Shown here piece after piece: positions 1 through 8,188 of a DNA stretch of 64,000 bases. Source of the DNA: Fibrobacter sp. (GTDB lineage: Bacteria; Fibrobacterota; Fibrobacteria; Fibrobacterales; Fibrobacteraceae); contig JAFVTX010000073.1 in NCBI GenBank assembly GCA_017503015.1, forward strand, positions 1 through 64,000, given 5' to 3'. The notes beneath the pieces were generated by a model. It searched no databases, had not been told where the DNA came from, and saw nothing but the letters and a program-made list of their open reading frames with translations. Within the stretch, counting starts at the first letter, position 1. Each line of letters starts with the position of its first letter. Both the position numbers and the translations under genes were made by a program.

Positions 1-172
1 CAACCCCCTTTCCGAGGGTGAGGCCAATTATAGAACAATTTTTTGACCCCGGCAAGGGGTTTTGCGAAAATTTTTTCTGTTTTTTAGCTTTTTTTCGCCC
101 GGGGCCCCTGGAAACGGGTCGTGAACCGCATAAGCCCAAGACTGTCAACAGGTTGTCAACAAAAAGCAGGGC

Positions 173-197
173 GATCCCCGCCTGCGCGGGGATGACA
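173..197. repeat. GATCCCCGC-type palindromic dispersed repeat, copy 1
   Basis: Arms GATCCCCGC and GCGGGGATGACA form an imperfect hairpin. Reverse-complement copies occur at 8005-8029 and 26392-26416. Such 'TCATCCCCGC..GCGGGGATC' units are common dispersed intergenic repeats in many bacterial genomes. All three copies here are outside genes. Confidence 0.8.
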
Positions 198-302
198 AGG
201 AAGGTTGCGAGGAGGACAAGGGTGGGCGCGGGGTGACAGGGGGAGCGGGCGTTGCGGGCCGGCGATTGAGGCCCGCAGAGGGGGTAGCGGAAGCGGCGAG
301 GA

Positions 303-396
303 AATCCCCGCCAAGATGATAGTGGATCCTCGCCGGAGCCTGCCCTGAGCCTGTCGAATGGGCGAGGATGACGAGAAATAGGGCGGGGATGACGAG
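303..396. repeat. Composite dispersed repeat
   Basis: This stretch joins pieces typical of genome-wide bacterial repeats: a 'CCTGAGCCTGTCGAA' segment near 342-357 and several GGCGGGGATGACGA / GGCGAGGATGACGA units (361-374, 382-395), plus a reversed CCCCGCCAAGATGA-like unit near 306. It reads as nested or tandem insertions of repeat units and has no coding potential. Confidence 0.55.
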
Positions 397-417
397 ACGT
401 AACCAGTGAGCCAAAAG

Positions 418-526
418 CGACTCGTCTTAACGAGTCGTGTTGGCGAAAGCGAGGCGATGTCGTAGATTCAGCTACGAGATTGAGCCGAGCGGTCTGTGAA
501 GCGAGGGGGAGGCTTCCCCCTTTGTA
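418..526. repeat. Three-hairpin structured element ending in a GGGGGA/TCCCCC hairpin
   Basis: Three stems follow each other: CGACTCGT/ACGAGTCG (418-425 with 430-437), TCGTAG/CTACGA (460-465 with 472-477) and GGGGGA/TCCCCC (505-510 with 515-520). The last hairpin with its flanks (GCGAGG...CTTTGTA) recurs at 62175-62199, and in reverse at 7974-7991. It may be a small non-autonomous element or a structured RNA. It is not a typical terminator for the gene ending at 555, because no T-run follows on the minus strand. Confidence 0.5.
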
Positions 527-554
527 TTATAGACAAATTTGTCCTAATCAAGAA

Positions 555-1328
555 TTAGACAATTAAATCTACGACTAGGTAGATCGCAAGAGCGATGCTA
601 CAGACGCTGATGAAGTTCTCGATGAACTTGTTGCCTTTTTTGCGCTGCAAAAAACTGCCGCAATAACCGCCGAACCAGGCTCCTACCGCCATGATGATGG
701 CGATGGGCCAGTCGATCTTGCCCGCGAGTCCGAGAGCGATGGTGCTCATGCAGAGGAACACGGTGGTGAGGGCGTTCTTGAGGGCGTTCACGTGGATAGG
801 GTCGAGGCCGGTGTATCGCGTGAGGCTGAAAATCTGGACAAAGCCAACTCCCACCTGGACGATGCAGCCGTAGATAGCCACACAGCAAAAACCCAGGGCC
901 CCTTTCCAGGTGAGTTTTTCGGGAGGGGTTGCGGGGGGCTTGCCGAAGATGTCTTTGCGGAGGCGGCTCATGACCACCACGAGGCAGATAACGGCAGCGA
1001 GGATGGCCTGGAAAGCCTTGTCGCCGATGCGGACCAGGAAGAGGATGCCGACGCAGGCCCCGACGATGGTGGGAATCAACAACTGGAAGAAAATTTTCTT
1101 GTTGAGGTAGCCGTGACGGGCGAGGTTTGCCACAGAACTGATGTTTCCGATGATGAGACCGATGCGGTTGGTGCCGTTTGCCACCGTGGCGGGCATGCCG
1201 AGAAATATCATGATGGGGAGACTCAGGGTGCTTCCGCCGCCTGCGATGCTGTTGATGAGGCTAACGATTGCGCCCAGCACGAAAAAAGCGGGATACTGGC
1301 CGTATTCCCACCAGGTGGAGTCCATCAT
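555..1328 (-). CDS. TauE/SafE-family membrane permease
   Basis: The 257-aa polytopic membrane protein belongs to the TauE/SafE (sulfite exporter, formerly DUF81) family. It has the N-terminal family signature with a glycine-rich turn (SIAGGGSTLSLP, about residues 27-38) and about eight hydrophobic segments. Family members export or import small anions such as sulfite or organosulfonates; the substrate cannot be read from sequence. The start codon ATG overlaps the TGA stop of the upstream lipoprotein gene (ATGA), and an AAAGGAA ribosome binding site lies 8 nt upstream. The gene is therefore probably translationally coupled as the last gene of a three-gene operon beginning with the PBP1A gene. 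Length is normal for the family. Confidence 0.85.
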   Translation of the reverse strand: MMDSTWWEYGQYPAFFVLGAIVSLINSIAGGGSTLSLPIMIFLGMPATVANGTNRIGLIIGNISSVANLARHGYLNKKIFFQLLIPTIVGACVGILFLVRIGDKAFQAILAAVICLVVVMSRLRKDIFGKPPATPPEKLTWKGALGFCCVAIYGCIVQVGVGFVQIFSLTRYTGLDPIHVNALKNALTTVFLCMSTIALGLAGKIDWPIAIIMAVGAWFGGYCGSFLQRKKGNKFIENFISVCSIALAIYLVVDLIV

Positions 1329-2578
1329 TTGGCAAGTTCCTTTTTCAGAAATTCCATGTTGTCGAGAACCTTCTGCTTTTGGCTATAGTCGGGATATTCC
1401 ACCAGGCAGTTGTCCAGGGAATCGATGGCATCCTTGAGCAGGGACTTTTTGTTCTGTTCATCTTTTTGCTTTTGGGACTTGGTGAACAGCTGGCTTGTCA
1501 CCTTGCGCTGCTTGTTGCAGTAAGCGTCGGCTAGGGCGTTGTATTTTTCGAGGGCCTGCTGACGCAAGTTGCTGAACATTAACTTGTTCAAAAGCTCCTT
1601 GGCCTGGGGGAATTTTTCTTGACGGGTCAGGGTGTCGGCCTGGGCGAGGGCCTGGGCGGGGTCGTGCTTTGCCCAGTAATCCTTGGCCACGGAATCGGCG
1701 ACGGCGGCAAGTTCTGCGATTCTTGCGGCGAGGGCGGCGGTCTGCAGGGAATCTTCGAAGTCCCGGTAGCGCAACTGGAACTCTTTCAGCTTTGCCTGGG
1801 CCGCATTGAATTCGGCATGGCCTTCGGCAAGAACCCTGATTTCGGAAAGTTCGCGGCGGGCCTTTTGCAAGGTATTGGCGTAGGCCTGCTTTTTCTGTTC
1901 GCCAGCCCAGGCTACAAGGGAATCGCCGGGGCTTAAGGCTATGAGGCTGTCGGCAGTTTCGGCCACGAGGCTGTAGGCGGACTGGGCCCGGTTCATGTTC
2001 TGGATTTTAAGGACCATGGGGTCGAACTGCTTGGACTTTTCGGCGCGGGTCTTGCCGAACTCGTTGAGCAGGGAATCGGCGCGACGCTCCCACTGGAGCC
2101 AGAGGGGCTTGATGACGCGGAAACGCTCCAGGTAGGCGGTAGCGGAATCGGTGTAGCCTGCACGGTACAAGGAGTCGGCGAAGGCGAAGACCTCATCGAC
2201 CAGGGCAGGGAACGCCATGTATGGGTCGATGGGCTGAGACACAGATGGTTGGGACATGCTCGAAACGCCGGTTTGATCTGCGCCGAACTGGGCCGACGAT
2301 GTTTCTACCCCGGGGATGTTCTCGGGCGTGGAGAGACGATAATTGTCCAGCTGCTGGGAGTTGAACATGACGGCGGACTGCTGCCCTTGCTGCGAAGATG
2401 TTGTAGCGGGTGCGGAACTCATTGCGGAACTTGTAGTGGAATTGACCGCAGGTTCAGTGGCAGGTTCTGCTGCGGGTTTCGTGGCATCCCCGGAATCTAC
2501 CGCAGCGGGAGCGGGTGCCGTGCCCGCACAGGCGGACAACAAAAAGAAGATTGCAAAAAGCGGAATAAGCCTATTCAT
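1325..2578 (-). CDS. Lipoprotein with helical, TPR-like body
   Basis: The 417-aa protein starts with a lipoprotein signal peptide whose lipobox is LSAC (cysteine about residue 17). A low-complexity Ala/Thr/Ser/Pro segment follows (about 20-70), then a long alpha-helical region rich in Ala, Leu, Gln, Lys and Glu, resembling TPR or coiled-coil repeats. I do not recognise a named family. The start is preceded by a GGGGGAG ribosome binding site placed in the end of the PBP1A gene, whose stop is only 3 nt away. The stop overlaps the TauE start. Position directly after a class A penicillin-binding protein suggests an envelope role, perhaps as an accessory lipoprotein; this is inference from location only. 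Confidence 0.75.
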   Translation of the reverse strand: MNRLIPLFAIFFLLSACAGTAPAPAAVDSGDATKPAAEPATEPAVNSTTSSAMSSAPATTSSQQGQQSAVMFNSQQLDNYRLSTPENIPGVETSSAQFGADQTGVSSMSQPSVSQPIDPYMAFPALVDEVFAFADSLYRAGYTDSATAYLERFRVIKPLWLQWERRADSLLNEFGKTRAEKSKQFDPMVLKIQNMNRAQSAYSLVAETADSLIALSPGDSLVAWAGEQKKQAYANTLQKARRELSEIRVLAEGHAEFNAAQAKLKEFQLRYRDFEDSLQTAALAARIAELAAVADSVAKDYWAKHDPAQALAQADTLTRQEKFPQAKELLNKLMFSNLRQQALEKYNALADAYCNKQRKVTSQLFTKSQKQKDEQNKKSLLKDAIDSLDNCLVEYPDYSQKQKVLDNMEFLKKELAK

Positions 2579-2581
2579 AAA

Positions 2582-5500
2582 CTACTCCCCCGCTTCCAGC
2601 GGGACGAAGGCGTTGTTTCCGTCCAGGTCGGCAGGCAAGTCCCAGTCGTCGTCCTTGGGCATGGGGGTCGCGGTCTTTGTTTCTGGGGCAGGCGTCGCAG
2701 ATTCCGTCGCAGGGACAGTTGCAGTTTCCGCGGCGGGTGCAGCAGCATTCTCTTCCACAGGCACAATGGAAATCTGGGCGGAGTCTGCACCCTCCGTAAC
2801 AGCGGCAGGAACAGCTGTCACAGCACTATCTGCAACAACACCCGCTTCGGCCTCTGCAGTAACGGGGGCTACGGCTGTAAAGCCCGGAACCTCCAGCCAC
2901 GGCAGGGAGCGGCCTGCAGAAGCTTCGGATTCCGGAAGGACAAAGCCCGTCATGGGGTCCACCTTCAGCTCGCCCCGCTCGTTAGGCAGCACCAGCGGGA
3001 CCTCGCCCGTGGCCAGCATGGAAATGTCGAAGAAGTCGATGTGTTCGGGAATGCCCTGGATGTCGATTTCTTCTTTGGCGAAGGCCGCCCACTGGGGCAG
3101 GCCGCCTGATGCACCTGCGATGCGGGTGCGGCCCGATTTTAGGGGTTTGTTATCGTCGAAGCCCACGTAGCTTCCGATAGCCACTACGGAATCCAGCGCG
3201 ATGCCGTTCTGTTCTGACACGTAAGTGGGAAGCGCTCCCATGAAGGCCACGTTGCGGTAATCGTTGGTGGTACCCGTCTTGCCCATCACCGGGAAACGAA
3301 GCGTGGTGGAGCGGTCTTCGCTTGAAACGGAAAGGTTTGCCACCTGGCTCCTGGCCGTACCGTTGGTGAACACGGAGCGAAGCATCACCGCCATCTGGGA
3401 CGTGACCGTATCGGAAAGTACCTGCTTGGTTTCTACCTCGTTCCTGAAAATCACGCGACCGTCACGATTCTTGATTTCCTTGATAAAGCATGGGTCGGCC
3501 CAGTCGGCATCCAGGCACTTGTAAACCTTCCCGGTGAGCAAGGTCTGGTAGGCCGTGGTGATTTCGCCAAGGGTAATCTCGTTTACGCCCAGGGGCATGC
3601 TGAATACTTTTTGCAGTTTCTGATGAATGCCGATTTCGTTTGCAAAGCGGGCGTATTCCGCCATGGAAAGCGCCCTGCGGAAATCGGGCCAGTAGCGGAG
3701 CTGGCTCAATTCCAAGTAATCCTTTTCGGAATCGACAGGCTCCATCATGGTGGTGAGCCGCTTGAAATCGGCCAGGCTGAAATTGGGGAACAGTTCCACC
3801 GAATCCATGGGCGGGAGAGTGGCCTCTACATCGGGGTCCAGGCTCTTGGCTTCGCGGGCACGCAAAATTTCGGCGTAGTTCTTGTAGTTGTGGTTCAGGT
3901 ACTTGATGAGGGTTTCGTCTTTCTTGGCCTGCTTGACGCCTACATCCGTAAAGGTGCCGTAGCGCAAGTTCAGCACCGCACGGGCGCGGGCGGACTTTCC
4001 CTCGAGTCTGTAGCGTTCTGCAAGGGCGTCGCGGGCGCGGGTAAACTCGATTTCCCGCTTGGATTCTTCTTTCAGGGTGAGGCCGAACTTGTCACGAAGC
4101 CGCTCAAAATATTCCTTGCGTTCTTCGTCGGCATCTTGGGCAAAGCCGTTCTGGGCCGCCACCTCGGCAAACTCGTTACTGTCCAGCTTGTCTAACAAGT
4201 GTTCCAACAGCCAAATGCTGGCGATGTTTTCGGAACGGGTGGTAGCCCAGGCGATGGTCACCACGTCACCCTTGTTCTTGTGGTCGGGCCGGGGGAAATA
4301 GAACTGGTTCACGTACTGGAACACGTTGAACTCGTTTTCCAGCTCGTCCATGTAGTTCCAGTGGTGTTGCAGGGCCAGCGCATAGAGCAGGGGTTTCCAG
4401 CTGGAGCCCAACTGACGCACCGCCTTGAAGCTACGGTCATAACCCGTGTTGTGGAAACCGCCCTGGCTTGCAAGCACCATGCCGTTCTGGATGGCCACGA
4501 GACCGCCCTGCAGCACGGGTTCTGTTTCGATCTTGCAGGGGGCGTAGCCCTCGATCTTGTTTTCGTCCAGCACGCTCACCAGAAGGATTGCTCCCGGTTT
4601 CAGCTGGGAGGCGAGAATCTTGTTCACGTCGCCACCCACCTGGGCTGCAAATTCCTTGACCGCGGCCTCCGTGACGACACCCTTCAGCTGGCCAAAGTCC
4701 AGCTTCAAGGATTTCAGCTTGCCCTTGTCGTCGTAGAAAACACTATCTACGGCACCGTAAAGGTAATCGCCCTTGCGGGCACTCTGGGCACGGTTTGCAA
4801 ACTGGGCCTTGGGGAGCACGAACCCGCCCAACTGCATCTGGAGGTTGCTGATATTGTTCTGCAGGGCGCGCTTCGCCGCGTCCTGACTCCGAGCATCCAG
4901 CGTGGTCACGATTTCCAGCTGGGCCTTGCGCCAGTCGTCGATTCCTTCGCCCTCGAAGAGTTCCTTGAAATATTCGCTGTCCAGGCGTTCTTCCAGCCGC
5001 TCCAGCGTGGTGCTCATGCTGAAGCGGAAATTCCCGTGGTTGAATTCCAGCGGGTTTGCGAGGGCCTTGTCCATGTCCTCTTGCTCGATGTAGCCTTCTT
5101 CTACCATGCGAGAAAGCACGTATTGCAGGCGTTCTGCACCCCGGGCGATAGCCCGGTCACGGCGTTCCTTGTTGCGCTGGATAAAGGGGTCGTAGTTGAA
5201 GGGGCCCTTCACGGAACCAGCGATAAAGGCGCATTCGGCCAGGGTCAGGTCCTTCAGTTCCTTGTTGAAGAAATACTGGGCCGCAATGGCCACACCCTTG
5301 CCCGTGCCCGAAACGTGGAACTGGTTCAGGTAGAACTCCAAGATTTCTTCCTTGGAAAAATGCTTTTCCATACGGAGCGCGTTAATCAGCTCCTTGCCCT
5401 TTTCCTTGACAGAACGTTCCTCGCGGCCAAAGATGTTCTTGACCGCCTGCTGGGTGAGGGTGGAACCGCCCTGCCGCATGTGCCCGCTTTTCAGGTTCGA

Positions 5501-5848
5501 GACCATGGCGCGGGTAAAGCCGTACAGGCTGAACCCGTCGTGGTTCCAGTAGCCCGCGTCTTCGGCGGCCACCAGGGCGTTCACGATGTTCACAGGAATG
5601 TCGCCGTAGGGCACATACACGCGGTGATTGGCATCGAAAAATGCGCCCAGAAGATTGTCACCGTCGCGGTAGAACACGCGGGTCTCGCCGGAGAGCACCT
5701 GCAGGATAGTTTTGCGGTTGAACTGGTTGTCGGGGTCCTTTTCGGGCAGAATTTTGAAAACGACAATGTAGAGGGGGATGCAGCAGATGAGGCCCACCAG
5801 GGCAAATGCCGCCATAATCTTGAGTAATTTTATTAGAAGCCGCACCAT
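2582..5848 (-). CDS. Class A penicillin-binding protein (PBP1A family), unusually long
   Basis: This 1088-aa bifunctional peptidoglycan synthase has an N-terminal membrane anchor (about 10-33) and a GT51 glycosyltransferase domain carrying AAEDAGYWNHDG (catalytic Glu about residue 92) and RQGGSTLTQQ. The transpeptidase domain has the SxxK motif SSWK (about 482), SEN (about 537) and KTG (about 856). It polymerises and cross-links glycan strands on the periplasmic side of the inner membrane. The SxN-to-KTG distance (about 320 aa) is well above what is usual and holds a charged helical insert (about 560-760). The tail after about 960 is Ala/Pro/Thr/Glu-rich and probably disordered. An alternative start at Met12 is possible, because the DNA just before Met1 reads TATAAT. 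It is the first gene of an operon with the lipoprotein and TauE genes. Confidence 0.93.
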   Translation of the reverse strand: MVRLLIKLLKIMAAFALVGLICCIPLYIVVFKILPEKDPDNQFNRKTILQVLSGETRVFYRDGDNLLGAFFDANHRVYVPYGDIPVNIVNALVAAEDAGYWNHDGFSLYGFTRAMVSNLKSGHMRQGGSTLTQQAVKNIFGREERSVKEKGKELINALRMEKHFSKEEILEFYLNQFHVSGTGKGVAIAAQYFFNKELKDLTLAECAFIAGSVKGPFNYDPFIQRNKERRDRAIARGAERLQYVLSRMVEEGYIEQEDMDKALANPLEFNHGNFRFSMSTTLERLEERLDSEYFKELFEGEGIDDWRKAQLEIVTTLDARSQDAAKRALQNNISNLQMQLGGFVLPKAQFANRAQSARKGDYLYGAVDSVFYDDKGKLKSLKLDFGQLKGVVTEAAVKEFAAQVGGDVNKILASQLKPGAILLVSVLDENKIEGYAPCKIETEPVLQGGLVAIQNGMVLASQGGFHNTGYDRSFKAVRQLGSSWKPLLYALALQHHWNYMDELENEFNVFQYVNQFYFPRPDHKNKGDVVTIAWATTRSENIASIWLLEHLLDKLDSNEFAEVAAQNGFAQDADEERKEYFERLRDKFGLTLKEESKREIEFTRARDALAERYRLEGKSARARAVLNLRYGTFTDVGVKQAKKDETLIKYLNHNYKNYAEILRAREAKSLDPDVEATLPPMDSVELFPNFSLADFKRLTTMMEPVDSEKDYLELSQLRYWPDFRRALSMAEYARFANEIGIHQKLQKVFSMPLGVNEITLGEITTAYQTLLTGKVYKCLDADWADPCFIKEIKNRDGRVIFRNEVETKQVLSDTVTSQMAVMLRSVFTNGTARSQVANLSVSSEDRSTTLRFPVMGKTGTTNDYRNVAFMGALPTYVSEQNGIALDSVVAIGSYVGFDDNKPLKSGRTRIAGASGGLPQWAAFAKEEIDIQGIPEHIDFFDISMLATGEVPLVLPNERGELKVDPMTGFVLPESEASAGRSLPWLEVPGFTAVAPVTAEAEAGVVADSAVTAVPAAVTEGADSAQISIVPVEENAAAPAAETATVPATESATPAPETKTATPMPKDDDWDLPADLDGNNAFVPLEAGE

Positions 5849-5906
5849 TATAGCCGCAATTTAGCTTTTTTGGCGGGCTTTTTTGGGCAATTTTGGGCAT
5901 TCACCC

Positions 5907-5935
5907 TTGAAAAACTGCGGATTTTTATGTAAAAT
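5907..5935 (+). promoter_or_regulatory. Sigma-70-type promoter of the tRNA-Ser gene
   Basis: TTGAAA (5907-5912) and TAAAAT (5930-5935) are separated by exactly 17 bp. Transcription would start near 5942, about 9 nt before the tRNA. The spacing and the position make this a well-supported promoter. Confidence 0.75.
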
Positions 5936-5950
5936 TGGAGTCCCCAAGAT

Positions 5951-6039
5951 GGGAAGGTGGCCGAGCTGGCCGAAGGCGCGTCCCTGCTAAGGACGTATAG
6001 GACTTAATCCTATCGCGAGTTCGAATCTCGCCCTTCCCG
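5951..6039 (+). tRNA. tRNA-Ser (anticodon GCT)
   Basis: The acceptor stem GGGAAGG (5951-5957) pairs with CCTTCCC (6032-6038). The anticodon arm CGTCC-CTGCTAA-GGACG carries the anticodon GCT, reading AGC/AGU codons. A long variable arm (about 19 nt), as expected for a class II tRNA, precedes the T arm GCGAG-TTCGAAT-CTCGC. The 3' CCA is not encoded. A promoter sits just upstream and a strong terminator just downstream, so the gene is transcribed alone. Confidence 0.95.
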
Positions 6040-6046
6040 CTGAAAG

Positions 6047-6084
6047 CCCCGGACTTGAGAAATCAGGTCCGGGGTTTTCTTTTT
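6047..6084 (+). terminator. Rho-independent terminator after tRNA-Ser
   Basis: A 12-bp stem CCCCGGACTTGA / TCAGGTCCGGGG with a GAAA loop is followed by TTTTCTTTTT. It ends the tRNA transcript before rpe. Confidence 0.9.
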
Positions 6085-6119
6085 GGGAGCGAATGCGCTG
6101 GTTTTTTCGCGAACTTTCC

Positions 6120-6131
6120 TATATTTTGGGC
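6120..6131 (+). promoter_or_regulatory. -10 element placing rpe on a leaderless transcript
   Basis: TATATT (6120-6125) ends 6 nt before the rpe ATG, and no ribosome binding site is visible. The predicted start site coincides with the start codon. The -35 region is weak (CTGGTT around 6098-6103). Confidence 0.5.
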
Positions 6132-6785
6132 ATGAGTCTAAAGCAAATTATCGCTCCCAGCGTGTTGAACGCGAACTTTTTGGAACTTGGCAAGGGCCTG
6201 AACGCCATCAAGAACGGCGGCGCGGGCCTTGTGCACCTGGACATCATGGACGGACACTTTGTGCCCAACATCAGCTTTGGTCCGGGCATTTCGGCCTGCG
6301 TGGGCAAGGGTACCAAGCTCCCGCTGGATTGCCACCTGATGATCGAGAATCCCGAAAAGTACGTGGGCGAATTTGCGAAGGCGGGTGCAAGCGTCATCAG
6401 CGTGCACGCCGAGACCACCAACCACCTAGACCGCTTGCTGCACCAGATAAAGGAACTTGGCGTAAAGCCCTCCGTGGCCATCAACCCGGCAACTCCCCTG
6501 GAAAGCATCAAGTGGGTGCTGGACATCGTGGACATGGTACTCATCATGTCGGTGAACCCCGGCTTTGGCGGCCAGAGCCTGATTCCCTATTGCCTGGACA
6601 AGATCCGCGAACTGCGCCAGCTGAAGCCGGAACTGGATATCCAGATTGATGGCGGCGTAAAGCTGGACAACATTCTCGCCTGCAAGGAAGCGGGCGCCAA
6701 CGTTTTCGTGGTAGGGAGCGCCATCTTCGGCACCGCCGACCCCGAGGCCACCTGCCGCGAGTTCGTGAAGAAAGTTGGCAGGTAA
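6132..6785 (+). CDS. rpe: Ribulose-phosphate 3-epimerase
   Basis: The 217-aa protein interconverts D-ribulose 5-phosphate and D-xylulose 5-phosphate in the pentose phosphate pathway (cytoplasm). The TIM-barrel family signatures are visible: IAPSVLNANF at the N-terminus, HLDIMDGHFVPNISFG (metal/catalytic Asp and His), DCHLMIENP, HAETTNH, MSVNPGFGGQ (phosphate loop) and DGGVKLDN. The start is set at MSLKQ because the -10 box lies only 6 nt upstream and an upstream in-frame Met (6093) lies before that box. The gene ends 3 nt before the end of the convergent ORF6N gene, with no obvious terminator between them. Confidence 0.95.
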   Translation: MSLKQIIAPSVLNANFLELGKGLNAIKNGGAGLVHLDIMDGHFVPNISFGPGISACVGKGTKLPLDCHLMIENPEKYVGEFAKAGASVISVHAETTNHLDRLLHQIKELGVKPSVAINPATPLESIKWVLDIVDMVLIMSVNPGFGGQSLIPYCLDKIRELRQLKPELDIQIDGGVKLDNILACKEAGANVFVVGSAIFGTADPEATCREFVKKVGR

Positions 6786-6788
6786 TTT

Positions 6789-7862
6789 TCAGCTAGGGAT
6801 GTCCCCTATCCCCTCCTCTCGCAGTAGCCTCTCGAACAGTGCACGATACCCCGCGATATCTTCCAGCTGCATGATGGTCGTGATCTTGTTGCCCGCATCT
6901 TTTGAGGACGCCCCGCAGTGGAAAAGTTTCTCGCTGTCGGTCCCGAAATCCAGATAGATGTACCTGTCGTGGAACAGGTTCCCCGTGGTGCGTACATCGC
7001 CAAGTTCCACATCCGGGCGGGCGGCCCTGAAGTCCGCCAGCATGCTCTCGGTCAGGCGGGTACGCCCGTGCTGTTCGCTGAAAATCTTGACAGAAACATT
7101 CTTCTCCACGCACCGCAGCAAATCGAGGGTCTTTACATCCAGGTAGTCATCTACAATCAGCACCGACCTCTTCGCCATGCCGTAAATCTGTGTGTAGGCG
7201 ACATCGGCCTCCAGCCGCTGCCCGTTCAGAATCAAAAAATGCTTGAAGGTGCTCGGGTCGATGAAATTTGCCATGACTTTTTGCAGGTCCAGGTTCACCT
7301 TTCCGAGGTTTTCACGCATATCATGGACTTCACCAGAAAGTTCCCTAATACCGGCAGAATGTATCGCGATATCCCTCGTATTTTGTGCAGTCTGCAATGC
7401 GATTTGAGCAATTCCGTCATTTCCTAGCAATTGCTTGTTTTCCGCTGCAATGTAGTCCTTCATCTGCTTGAAAAGACGGATAAGGGCCTTGCTCTGTGCG
7501 GTCGCCTGCTCGCCCTTAAGAACCGTCATGAGCATGTAGATGCCTTGCTCGGTAAAGGCATAGGGCATTTTTCTTGTTCCGCCTCGGTTTGATATCAAAA
7601 ATTTTGATATCAAACCGGAAAATTCCGTTTGTGTTATCTGAAACCGGAAATCATCGTCAAATTTTTCAATGTTGTTTTTCACCTGCTGATTAAAGGCTCC
7701 GGTGCTATACCCGTAAATCTCCGCCAAATCGGCATCGAGCATGACCTTTACCCCGCGGATGGTATATATTCGCGACTTGAGCAAATCCTCGTCTATCAGG
7801 GAAAATTCGGGCTTTTTCGGCGCGACGGCCCCGGCCGCACTGGCCGCAACATCTTTCTTCAT
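6789..7862 (-). CDS. ORF6N-domain protein with C-terminal extension
   Basis: The N-terminal region matches the ORF6N domain, a DNA-binding domain of the KilA-N/Bro type found in phage and bacterial genes: LIDEDLLKSRIYTIRG, DADLAEIYGYST, FRFQIT and MPYAFTEQGIYML. A coiled-coil segment (about 155-215) and a C-terminal domain with ILNGQRLEADVAY, SVLIVDDYLD, FHDRYIYLDFG and FHCGASSKDAG follow; this later part resembles the phospholipase D-like region often seen C-terminal to ORF6N. The start is the second of two adjacent ATGs, which lies 6 nt after GAGGAG (the first is only 3 nt away). A perfect 33-bp palindrome lies in the coding sequence (7585-7617). The exact role is unknown; such genes are frequent in defence or mobile regions. 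Confidence 0.85.
   Translation of the reverse strand: MKKDVAASAAGAVAPKKPEFSLIDEDLLKSRIYTIRGVKVMLDADLAEIYGYSTGAFNQQVKNNIEKFDDDFRFQITQTEFSGLISKFLISNRGGTRKMPYAFTEQGIYMLMTVLKGEQATAQSKALIRLFKQMKDYIAAENKQLLGNDGIAQIALQTAQNTRDIAIHSAGIRELSGEVHDMRENLGKVNLDLQKVMANFIDPSTFKHFLILNGQRLEADVAYTQIYGMAKRSVLIVDDYLDVKTLDLLRCVEKNVSVKIFSEQHGRTRLTESMLADFRAARPDVELGDVRTTGNLFHDRYIYLDFGTDSEKLFHCGASSKDAGNKITTIMQLEDIAGYRALFERLLREEGIGDIPS
7585..7617. repeat. Perfect 33-bp palindrome inside the ORF6N gene
   Basis: Sixteen-base arms CGGTTTGATATCAAAA and TTTTGATATCAAACCG flank a single central A. The site lies within the ORF6N domain between the EF..L and the GG.RK.PYAFTEQG parts and adds no obvious extra residues. Confidence 0.9.
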
Positions 7863-7973
7863 CATCAACTCCTCTGGCATACAAGCGGAAAAAAAACGCC
7901 AAAGACTATACACTTGTGCACTAAATATAGATTCAAAAATCTAGTTTGTCAATAGACCCGCGAGTTTTTTTTA

Positions 7974-7991
7974 AGGGGAAAGCCTTCCCCT
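7974..7991. repeat. GGGGAAGGCTT-type hairpin repeat, reverse copy
   Basis: AGGGGAA and TTCCCCT form a 7-bp stem around AGCC. Read on the minus strand it matches the GCGAGGGGGAGGCTTCCCCC-like hairpins at 501-521 and 62175-62194. Confidence 0.5.
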
Positions 7992-8004
7992 CGCTTCTGC
8001 CCCA

Positions 8005-8029
8005 TGTCATCCCCGCGCAGGCGGGGATC
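8005..8029. repeat. GATCCCCGC-type palindromic repeat, copy 2
   Basis: This is the reverse complement of the repeat at 173-197, here between the ORF6N gene and hsdR. Confidence 0.8.
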
Positions 8030-8135
8030 TCCCTGTGGCATACGCTACCCCTTCTAGCGGGGGGACACCCCGCAACGCCCCGACTGCAAAAAAAACGGGA
8101 AATGCTTCGCAAAAAAACGGGATTTGCCTCAAAAA

Positions 8136-8188
8136 TCTTGGGATTGGCGGGCAAAACCTTAGCATTGGGGAGAAAACCTTGGGATTGG
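8136..8188 (+). promoter_or_regulatory. Three phased 12-bp direct repeats upstream of hsdR
   Basis: TCTTGGGATTGG (8136-8147), CCTTAGCATTGG (8157-8168) and CCTTGGGATTGG (8177-8188) are spaced 21 and 20 bp apart, about two helical turns. They lie just upstream of the probable hsdR promoter, whose -10 TATATT (8215-8220) is 7 nt before the ATG. This arrangement suggests a regulator binding site array; the regulator is unknown. Confidence 0.5.

Larger units (their letters stand above)
1..554. other. Gene-free left end made of dispersed repeats
   Basis: I see no credible gene here. The short open frames present (18-236 plus, 145-414 minus) are translations of repeat DNA: proline-, serine- and arginine-rich, without a ribosome binding site. 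The stretch contains a GC-rich hairpin repeat at 173-197, a composite repeat at about 303-396 and three consecutive hairpins at 418-521. These resemble elements found elsewhere in this window, so the region is best read as an intergenic repeat mosaic downstream of the minus-strand gene ending at 555. Confidence 0.7.

Noticed and set aside
145-414. 89-codon minus-strand frame with a hydrophobic start
   Set aside because: Almost all of it is repeat DNA (GATCCCCGC- and CCTGAGCCTGTCGA-type units).
4199-5827. 542-codon open frame antisense to the PBP1A gene
   Set aside because: The PBP1A motifs on the other strand are unequivocal, and the antisense product has no family signature.
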